NCBI GenBank assembly: GCA_902805475.1
Contig: CADCSX010000003.1
Coordinates: 620,001-684,000, forward strand
Reading direction: 5' to 3'
From: Entonaema liquescens
Taxonomy: Eukaryota > Ascomycota > Sordariomycetes > Xylariales > Xylariaceae
Length of the DNA: 64,000 nucleotides
The notes below the pieces were generated by a model. That model was given only the letters and a program-made list of their open reading frames with translations, was not told the DNA's origin and did no database searches. A program made the translations under genes and the position numbers. Shown here piece after piece: positions 55,801-64,000 of the stretch (its first letter is position 1; every line of letters begins with the position of its first letter).

Positions 55801-56126
55801 TAGAGAGCCATCTCCGTACCGGACTCCTTTGTCGCTATGGTAGAGGCGGTATTTCGGCCTCTGATAAACGAAGACATCTCATCTATCAGTGTCATACTAA
55901 GGTCTAAGATGACTTCTAAAGACGTGTCCAATCTTCGGATCGCATTCGTACTTCTCCCTCGCGCGTTCTTCGCTCACTCATTAGCTGTAGGGTTAGTAGT
56001 AGATCGTTTGGAAGTCGTAGGAGCACTGCATGGATGTAATAGAAGAAACTTCATTAACCTGTGGAAGAAGATACTCACGAGAGGGGATACAATAACGCAA
56101 ATAGGCGACGAGGAAAAGCGGCTCAT
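52884..56126 (-). CDS. Single-pass membrane protein with long disordered Ser/Pro-rich tail
   Basis: About 999 aa. Exon 1 (56126-56079, MSRFSSSPICVIVSPL) ends at a GTGAGT donor. Exon 2 starts at 55834 after CATAG, in phase, giving RQRSPVRRWLSTGAIAGIAI AGAVILFAALAPLLIKLAKK as one membrane span with a basic inner flank. The rest is intrinsically disordered, rich in SP/TP, RRxS and basic patches (KSRRSSLNV, KQKHRRKVSWFDGG), suggesting kinase regulation. The C-terminal part holds ELRRMNSQLSTMSDISVASS, an Asn run (SSNNNNNNNNKRNSNR), GTVVLQGLDAKRGSNIGTNA and ends LYDAKGFLKG. Between 53780 and 53850 the frame changes (...NSLKTPTPS to ASTSVTFPRSIINSPTF); one added base in a C-rich run would join it. 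Resembles conserved uncharacterised Sordariomycete membrane proteins. Confidence 0.72.
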
Positions 56127-57079
56127 GACCAGGTCAACCTAGAGTAAAACAAAACACAAATCAAAACTTCCATACCCAACCCTAAACATCTCCAGGCAAC
56201 ACAATGCCCAGAGAATCTCGGAATGCGTCATCTCGAGCTCAAATCTGCTACTGGAATGCGTTGCTATCAGCACCTGGCACGTTGCGCGGGCTATGAGGAG
56301 AAAGTCGCATTCCAAACGACACCCAACTCATCCCTAGCTTACAACACAAAGACCTTCAGGCGTAGTGAGAGATCGATTACGATAACCACGCATGGTGCGG
56401 CTAATTACGATGAAGTTCGGGATTAAGATGAATTACGTTTGATTCCATTTTGTAGCTAGAATTAAAATAGCTACCTAATTGACATGGCAAGTTGCTAAAA
56501 CGAACTGAACTAGAGTGATGAAAACCGTCAAAACACAAGTAGCAATGCAAAACGAAACGCAACGTTGAGGACATGACGGACGGATTACTTCAGAGCATAT
56601 GGTGTAGTCTGATTCAATTCATTGTTTTGAGATGGCTCATGGATGGGTATAAAACTCAAGGCTATGGGGATATTGAAAAGATCTCTTGCCAGAAGAGATG
56701 CATCCCGAAAATGCAACGAGTACCTTCAATACGCCAGCTTGTATGCTTCAAATCAGACCATTTAGACTCACTGCCCTACAGTCGAGTCACTGAACGCCGA
56801 AATATGAACCCCATATGCAATATCACTTTTCACTCGGGCACCTTTGGTTTGCAATGAATGGTGAGATTTGATGCAATCGTATTTGTGACAATGCCTTCTG
56901 TTCTAACTCATCGCATATGTTCTGCTTTTCCACAAGGGGCCTCCCCAACCTGCTTAAAAAAAGTCTCTGGGTGAAATCGAATGACCCTGAAACATGATGC
57001 AAAAATTCATCGCCAGTTCATATTGGCGAACAAGTATTTCCACCGAAACGAAAAGAAAATGGAAGATTTTATTGACCAC
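56127..57079. other. Intergenic, nothing recognised
   Basis: 953 bp. A plus-strand frame at 56573-56857 has no domain and is not called. Confidence 0.6.
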
Positions 57080-58996
57080 TTAAGATCTCTGAGCATGGTG
57101 TCGGTGCTGCATCGCATGTCTGCCGTAAAATCTTCGTGGCTTCACAGCCGGGGACTCGACTGTCACGGTTTTGACAGATTCTTCAGTTACATAAACAACG
57201 GGCTCTTTCCAGATTACAACCTCCACTAGAGAACCGCGCGTAACCGTCTGGGTGCTAACCACTTGGTAGGATACACCAGGCTCTGAAGTAGGCACCGGGG
57301 CCGAAGTGGTTGTTGGCGGAGGAGGCGGAGGAGGGGTAGAACTGGTACTCGAAGCCGATGGTGTCTCAGCCGCCGGCGGTACTGCAAGGGCACCAAACTG
57401 CTGGGATACTGGTGCCGACTCAACAGGGGCGACTGAGCTCGTGCTTGCTACAGGTGTGCTAGAAGAAGTAACTGCTGGGATGCTCGAGGACGTAGTGGGC
57501 GATGAGGTGCTACCACCGAAGAGATCACCGAGCAAGCTTGTTGCGGCGGAAATGATAGGCGTGAAAGGATTAGCATCGCCAACACCAGGAGTAGCAGACT
57601 CTGGGCCAGCCTGGATCTGAATGTTACCAGGGAGGTTTGCAAGGTTGCGAGCAGAACCATCCTCCTGAGCAAGCATCGGCGGAACGTCGAATTCACAGGC
57701 ATTTTGCTCTTCGTCAGTCTGGAGAGGGCCATTGTTCACAAAGAGCTGGCAGTCACGAATGTTACCGGAGTCGTTCGTGCAGGTGTCAATAGCTTCCTGC
57801 AGGAAGTCAACGTCCCAGCCAGTCATGAAGTCGCCGTGATAACCAAACCCTTGAAAATGTGTTAGTACTACGTGACACAAGCTCTGACATTGTCTACTTA
57901 CCAGTCGGATCACCATTGGAAACGACAAACTCTCCGTTGCGACCTTGAAACTGTTTGTTGCCGGTGTCCCAGATAGTTTCATAGAACAGAGTCACTAGTC
58001 GCTTCGGATGGGACTCGGGGCAGTCACCATTTCCAACCAAGCTGGGATAGGCCAAATGGCTCTTGTGGTCCTTGGCTGTGATATCACCATTCCAGCATGA
58101 TGGGAACATCAGCTCAATGCGGATACCGTCAGGACAATTTGCATCAAGATAATCCTTCTCAGGCAAATAGTGGCGGAGTAATGAGCCCTCGGGTTCCTTC
58201 TGGTAGTTCATGCAATTGAACCCGATTGCTCGTTGCTCGAGGTCACTTTGGCTAGTTTGCTTAAGAGCAGCCCAGTCAGATTGAGGGGGGTCAGGCGACT
58301 TCGGATCTCCGACGGTATAGTCTCGTCGATAGTTGCTTCCAGCGACCATCTGGAATCCGGGCGGGAAAGCCGTGACGTTGTCTCCTCGTAAAAGATAGTA
58401 GCTGTTGTTGATATTAGCACAATCTCTCAGGTTCACAGCTTCACAGCTTCACGCTAAGTAGGGGGTAGATAAAGGGGTTTGCCGATAAGGAATATGCAAC
58501 CCTCAATACTACTAGAAAATTGTGTAGAATAGAGAAGCCCAAATAGTTATGCTTTATCGCGACGGATAGGATAATGAAGCAAACATTACTTACGCAAGCA
58601 TGCCTCCAACCTGAGGAACAATCTCAAACTGCTTAGTGTCGCTATCTTGGAAGTAGAGCGCGGGGGTCCAATACGCCGATTTGTCTTGCTTCACGGCGCA
58701 CGAACTGCAGCTCCCCTGCATAAGCTCATCGTAAGTAGCGCTGAGCGAAAAACCTGAAAGAGTGGTTAGTAAATACCTTCATACTCAGACACGCCGGAGG
58801 TAAGCGCATGGGCAAATATAGGAAGCTTACCAGAAGAGCCGTGAACGGTGTGGATGTGAGGAGATATCACACCAGCATCCATAATAGGATCAATGCGAGC
58901 TAGACCTGTGCGGCCATGGCACTCCATGCGCCAGAAGGCGGATACATTCCCAAAGGTGCCTAGAAGGAAGAAGGCAGAGAAAACTTTAGACGCCAT
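57080..58996 (-). CDS. Secreted DUF1996 protein with Ser/Thr/Pro-rich stalk
   Basis: Four exons: 58996-58831, 58753-58594, 58401-57902, 57849-57080, 531 aa. A signal peptide (ASKVFSAFFLLGTFGNVSA) is followed by FWRMECHGRTGLARIDPIMDAG, the typical start of DUF1996 (PF09362). Further family blocks: HIHTVHGSSGFSLS, SCAVKQDKSAYWTPALYF, YYLLRGDNVTAFPPGFQM, IRIELMFPSCWNG, HLAYPSLVGNGDCPESHP, and FGYHGDFMTGWDVDFLQEAI. The repeated His and Cys suggest disulphides and possible metal binding. After ~350 residues a Ser/Thr/Pro/Ala-rich linker, likely O-glycosylated, ends in a basic His-rich tail (RHAMQHRHHAQRS); there is no GPI signal. Start MASKVF is chosen over the upstream ATG because it begins the signal peptide. 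Function unknown; relatives are secreted, some cell-wall associated. Confidence 0.92.
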
Positions 58997-61900
58997 CTTG
59001 TAATTGTCAGATTCAACTTGAAATAGAGATTTGTCGACTTGATCAAAAAGCTTCACACGAAGTCGCTATTTGAGTCAAGGTTTGTCGGTTTTTTTGTGGT
59101 CGCAAGGAAATGTGTAGCCGGCTAACAATTTCGTTGCTTTATGAAGTTGTTTGTTCGTCGCTAGGCACCAGAGTTTAGACGATAGAAAGTGCGCAAGTTT
59201 AGTAGCACAGGCGTGACTCCTTAGGTGGTTTAGTGTTAACTATCAGTTACTGCTGATACCGATAATTCACTGGCGGAAGCCTAAGAACCGGCGTCGTTTG
59301 CTGCAGTATACTGAATTCCTGGATGGCACACCCAAGGCCGTCGATGCTATCGCCAATTCCTTCCACCTCAGTTCCCCCAAATCGCTATTCCTGCCAAATC
59401 CACACTTGCTATCCAGAGCAGTCAGAACCCCCAACGTTCGTAGTCGGTAGTATCTGATTGGCCTGTGCGTAACGTATGCCAAGTGTCGCGAAATCCACGG
59501 TTTGATATCGAGTTACCCAGATGCAGGGGATGACGGTTTCTGAAGGTGACTACTAAAGGTTCTTTCTTCTCCTCCAAATTCAACGATGCGCAATGCCAAA
59601 CGGAACAAGTGTTTGCTTATTTTCTCAGAGTCGAAATGAATGCGATCAACACAAGAAAAGAGTGTGATGATGCCAATAATCTAGATGGAGGCCTAGAGTA
59701 TTGCGAAAATGGTGTAAAGAGCGTGGTTGACGGTGATCGTCGAGAGTTATAATGAACGAAATGCTTCAGTGGTGATGAGGGTGAAGACCCGAAAAGAGCA
59801 GAAGGAGAAACGAAAGAGAAAGGCGGCGAAGGCAAAGGGGATATTGAAAATAGCGGCGCGTAGAAAGGGCGAAGGGTAAAGGAGCAGGAGGGCAGGTGGG
59901 GATTGGCGCATAAGGAGGTGTTGGGCATCGTGAGACAGTACGGGGTAGGTACTATCCAGTACTTTGGGTACATCGAAATAGACAACCCTGTTCCCGCACT
60001 TACACACTTAAGTACCCACGTGCGTGTACCTAATTCATGTACTACATCTGTATATTCATATTCCCTTATGTACCTAGTTACAAACGGCTTGTACAATTAT
60101 CTAAAGTACATGTATACACACAGCTATTACCGTCTACGTTGCACCTATTTCGTCCACCGCAGCATCATATTCGTCTTACAGATTTCTCGAAATCTGCCGA
60201 AAATTTCACTGGGTAAGCGTCCTCGTGGTTGCGCAAAAGAAGGTTTTTCTTGCAGATCTTGGCAAAAAAGACAGGCTTGGTTCTAGGAAACCCTGCAGGA
60301 TCGTCATTCCTACCAAAAGAAGATTAAACCGCTTTACCAGAGAAGCTGGATTGGGCCAGATCGCGAAGCTATATTGGTGTTATGTCATCAAGGGGCTCTT
60401 TCCTAAACACGCTCATTGGCCGGAGATATTCAGGGACTTGAGCAAAGGGGCAACATCCTGGACAGTTCTACGCAGGTACAGATCCCGTTTCTCCAATTTC
60501 CCAGCGCCAGCCCCAAGATGCGGTAGCAGCCGAGCGAAGTACCTACGTACCTAATATATAGACAGATCAATCATCCAGACACTGAACTATTATACAAAAG
60601 GAAATTGAGCAGAAAACGGCACAGCAATACGGATTTCGCCAAGGTGGCTGCTTCTCGTAAATATCACTATTTTTACTTCCAAGGCGCAGTTAATTGCCTC
60701 TAGTTAGCAGGTTCATAATTCTTTACCGACATGAATGTTTGCTGAAGCATTCAAAATTGCTAGTTGGCCCTGCACGAAGCCGTCCATGGTCCTCTATGAT
60801 AAGCGGTCTATTAACCCACAATTGGGTCCGGTGTCCGTGTAGCTATTAATATTATTAAGGAATCACTGAGGCTACAGTGTCTGCAGTCTTGGGGGTATGT
60901 GCTTCGTTGATACATGTAGTGGATGCGGCTGCCGCGTGTGCATTAATCGCTCAACACCGCTTCGTGATCTATCCCCCTTATACTACTATAATTAAGTACC
61001 TACCCGTAACTACAAATAAATGTGGCTTCACGACAGGAACCGCATAATATTAATATTAGGTGCGGTGAGTGGTAAACCTACACATCAGGTATTATACAAA
61101 CTACTGTACATGTATGCTCAATCCGATCCAATTACACAAGCGCGAGAACTTACATGGATATCGCAGAGAATAGCCAGTGCAACTTGCTACAACAAATGCC
61201 TCTTGGTCCCATTGCATCCTTCGTGATTGCTCTTCGGGTATACCTGATGACAATGACACCATGTACCTGCTATGTACCTAGAGGCGTAGAACCAATTCAA
61301 GGTAGGAATAGAAAAAGTAGCGTCCAGGTTCCTGAAACTTGTTTCAGGCCCCAGCATCTAAGATTGGCCAATCAAAAAGAAGGTTCTACTTAATGGTTAC
61401 TTGGTTGGGAATGCAGATTTGGACCATGCTTGGAAAATTCCTTAGCTGAAGTCAAAATCATTACTTCAAAAGATACAACACGGAGAATATTCTCTTTTCT
61501 CCCATTACCTTCACCAATATGTCATTACCTGCGGGTACTTGATTAATACATGCAAGAGCCCTTGGGCAAATTCTCGAAGTCCAAGCCGAATCATAATTGG
61601 TTGGAGCAAGGTTCAGCTAATGAAATCGCACAAGTCACACTGTCATATCGGTCAATTGTAGCAGTGATAGGTAATACTCCTTTCCCCAGGTCGCAGACGG
61701 AAAAGATGACGAAATGATCTACCCGCCGGAATTTCCTTCAGCATAAGGCGCACACCCTTATTGGCCCCTTCCCGGAAAATGCTACCTCGCAGCTCATCAC
61801 AATTAAAACTAGAGGGTACAGCAGTATCATGGCCTCGGGACTTCTATATAACAATATAGTACCTGGTGGATGGTTACCTACTCATCCATGATCGTAAAAT

Positions 61901-62809
61901 ATACTGTAGTTATACCTACCTACCTTAAGACGCTCATTTTTATTGGGTTCTAAATCCTGTTCGACAAAATACCTACATGTAGATGTAGATAGAGAATCGT
62001 TTCTACAATCCTCTCCGTACTGATTCTCAAATTATCGTTTGCAATATATTTACCCAAACTTATTTATCTCCTAAGCGAGGTAACAAAAAGTAGATGCCCC
62101 ATTCATGATTTCACCTTCCACGTAGATCACACAGATATTTTAATGCTAGTTATCAGTAATTTTCTATTACAAAGCCCTTTCAATTTAGGAGTATTTTTTC
62201 CTATACTGAATTTGGCTCCTTTATGCGAAAAAGGGGGATCGACACCACAATCCCAAGGTATGTACATATGGCAGGTGTGGATTAATTTGAAACACCAAAA
62301 CACAATACTATTGGATCAACCCAACCAACTTAGAGAATTTCTAGATAGCGCCTAGTGATTAATAGAGTTACCATACTCAGGCAATATACTGGATGAATGA
62401 CTTCATTGGAAGTCGAGATTCCACCATAGCACCTGACATATGCAGGTGCAAATGGGTAAGGTAAGGTAAGAAGGTACATGTATGTATAGAGTTATGTAAT
62501 AAGATAAAGCATACCTAGCAACGTACTGACCATCCCAACGTGATATTGATTACCTAATATAACCTTTAACGAATGCCGATAGATCCATTGAAGGTGGTTA
62601 GCCACATTTGATGATCCACCAATTCCAAATCACTAGCCACGTTTTTTAACGAAACCATTGACATTGACATTGGTGGAAGTCGAATGCGACAGCAGAAGCG
62701 GATAGTTCGTTCCTATATGAACATCGCGACCATTGGATGTGCAACCTAATGGTAACTTAATCATGTGGCGTCCTTGATATAACGATATTTACATTCCTTC
62801 TACGCGACC
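58997..62809. other. 3.8 kb intergenic stretch without a recognisable gene
   Basis: No frame has a domain, signal peptide or consistent splicing. A CT/GA-rich stretch (about 59757-59900) encodes only low-complexity frames. TACCTA words, telling of the same dispersed motif as elsewhere, recur at 60010-60070, 60538-60555 and 61910-61930. A regulatory RNA or a remnant element cannot be excluded. Confidence 0.55.
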
Positions 62810-64000
62810 ATGGACGATCTCTCCGGCCTCGATTGGTCCTCGACCAACCCGAATAAACAAGCCAACAAGCCTTCCCCTATGAATCCCATGAACCCACCTT
62901 CTTTCTATCCCACTCTACATCCGACGCCATCTCCTCAACCATCCGGCCGATCCACGCCGCTTTCCACCCAAGGTTCTGGCTTCACCGCTCCGAAGCCACA
63001 AGCCGGAAAACCTGCAGCCGATAGTTTTAGTGGTCTCGTGAGCTTTAGCGGTGCCAAAAGCAACGCCAATCTAAGTCTTCGAGAACGGCAACAACAGCTA
63101 GAAGCCCAGAAACGCCAGAAAGAAGAGGAAGAAAGACAGAAATTGCAATCACAATATGGAGGCGGCCAATTCTGGGACAATATTGGTCAGGGTTCGACAC
63201 CTGCATCCCGAACCCTTTCTCCAGCTATTCCAACACCATCAGTCGGCAGCGGAATAGGGGGTCAGAATGGACAAAAGAAGGATGACGACGACGACCTGTT
63301 TGTTGCATTTAATAGAGATACAAAAGTTGACAATGCGAGTCACTTTCCTCCGCCTGAACAACAATTATCTGGAAAGAGTACCCCAGCCAACGCCGCCCAG
63401 TTAGACTTAACTAATGCCAGCGCGTGGGGTAATCCTACGGCTTCAAAGGGAGGCGAGCTTGGTGATGACGATGACCCCTTTGGCCTGAACCAGATAAAAA
63501 AGCAACCGCAGCAACAACTACCGGTTAATGATGACGATGACGATTTCCTGGGGGATCTTGCGAAGCCCGTTGATGAGGTACGGCGCAAAACTCAAGCTGC
63601 CCAACCAAAGCCAGAACCCGGCCGACCGATTGAGGCCGCTGACTCGGACTCTGAGCCCGAGGCTCCCCCAAGGGGAGCCAGTTCAGACCCATTTGACAAG
63701 GCTGTTGCCGAATTAGTTGATATGGGTTTCACGGCCGAGAACGCAAGGCGGGGTTTAACGGAAAGCGGAGCAGGTTTGAATGTTCAAGCGGCTGTTGGGT
63801 GGCTCCTTGATGACGCGCATAGGCAAGCTCGTAATAAACAGTCACCTGCGGAGTCTGCTCCCGAACGAACCAGGAGAGACGATCATCGCTCTAGGAATCA
63901 TGGCAATCCCGCATGGATGGGAGGAGACCAGGCAGGCGATCTTCCTTCGCGGAGAGATAATCGGTCTCCTGCTTCTGGCGACGATTTCTCAAAAAGGGCT
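62810..64000 (+). CDS. swa2: Auxilin/Swa2-like protein, 3' truncated by the window
   Basis: Open from ATG 62810 to the window end (397 codons), no stop. Swa2/auxilin is the J-domain cofactor of Hsc70 that uncoats clathrin-coated vesicles. The N-terminus (MDDLSGLDWSS) is typical of fungal Swa2. A Pro/Ser-rich region follows, with a Gln/Lys/Glu coiled-coil (LRERQQQLEAQKRQKEEEER) and acidic clusters next to short adaptor-like motifs (DDDLFVAF, DDPFGLN, DDDFLGDLA). A UBA domain lies near residues 302-345 (FDKAVAELVDMGFTAENARR, then VQAAVGWLLDD). The TPR and J domains would lie beyond the window. No intron is seen in this part. Confidence 0.88.
   Translation, partial: MDDLSGLDWSSTNPNKQANKPSPMNPMNPPSFYPTLHPTPSPQPSGRSTPLSTQGSGFTAPKPQAGKPAADSFSGLVSFSGAKSNANLSLRERQQQLEAQKRQKEEEERQKLQSQYGGGQFWDNIGQGSTPASRTLSPAIPTPSVGSGIGGQNGQKKDDDDDLFVAFNRDTKVDNASHFPPPEQQLSGKSTPANAAQLDLTNASAWGNPTASKGGELGDDDDPFGLNQIKKQPQQQLPVNDDDDDFLGDLAKPVDEVRRKTQAAQPKPEPGRPIEAADSDSEPEAPPRGASSDPFDKAVAELVDMGFTAENARRGLTESGAGLNVQAAVGWLLDDAHRQARNKQSPAESAPERTRRDDHRSRNHGNPAWMGGDQAGDLPSRRDNRSPASGDDFSKRA

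Noticed and set aside
59617..60096. Minus-strand 159-residue Ser/Pro/Leu-rich frame
   Set aside because: It is translation of a CT-rich tract without domains, signal peptide or splice partners.

Overview
The window is nuclear DNA of a filamentous ascomycete (Pezizomycotina, most likely Sordariomycetes). The genes are interrupted by 50-240 bp introns with GTRNGT donors and CAG/TAG acceptors. They include lineage hallmarks: a HET-domain gene, two NACHT (STAND/NLR-like) genes, DUF1996 and DUF6601 proteins, and long AT-rich intergenic stretches scattered with TAGGTA/TACCTA words. No rRNA, tRNA or CRISPR array was recognised.

Layout. (1) 2.5-9.8 kb is a conserved block: a Cdt2-like WD40 protein, then SPB1 and EBP2, two ribosome-biogenesis genes arranged tail to tail. 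(2) 10-43 kb is an accessory region: three lineage-specific orphan genes (A at 10.7-11.4, B at 17.9-18.6, C at 20.7-22.2 kb), a HET-domain gene (15-17 kb), a large alpha/beta-hydrolase-NACHT-ankyrin protein with a Gln/Tyr/Asn-rich C-terminal tail (23.5-29.4 kb), a DUF6601 membrane protein, cyanase, a 10-exon protein kinase-like gene, NAD kinase, a short-chain dehydrogenase, a MITE-like element with terminal inverted repeats (39.5-40.0 kb) and a second NACHT protein with a multi-spanning C-terminus (40.0-43.4 kb). (3) 46.5-59 kb carries a 2OG-Fe(II) oxygenase-like protein, a small coiled-coil protein, a pICln homologue, a single-pass membrane protein with a long disordered tail, and a secreted DUF1996 protein. 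(4) After 3.8 kb without a recognisable gene, the window ends inside an auxilin/Swa2-like gene.

How the genes relate. The HET gene and the two NACHT genes belong to families that act in fungal self/non-self recognition and regulated cell death, so 15-43 kb reads as a loose allorecognition island. Orphans A and B share an AMDHLM motif. Their start regions, and a third site with no intact gene (14.6 kb), share an extended TATA block. SPB1, EBP2 and pICln share a CGATAAG promoter word.

Caution. Six gene models need a reading-frame change with no convincing intron (about eight sites). At every site one base would have to be added to restore the frame. This single polarity points to uncorrected deletion errors in a long-read assembly rather than eight independent mutations, but real decay is not excluded. 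Exon coordinates were derived by hand from splice signals and phase.
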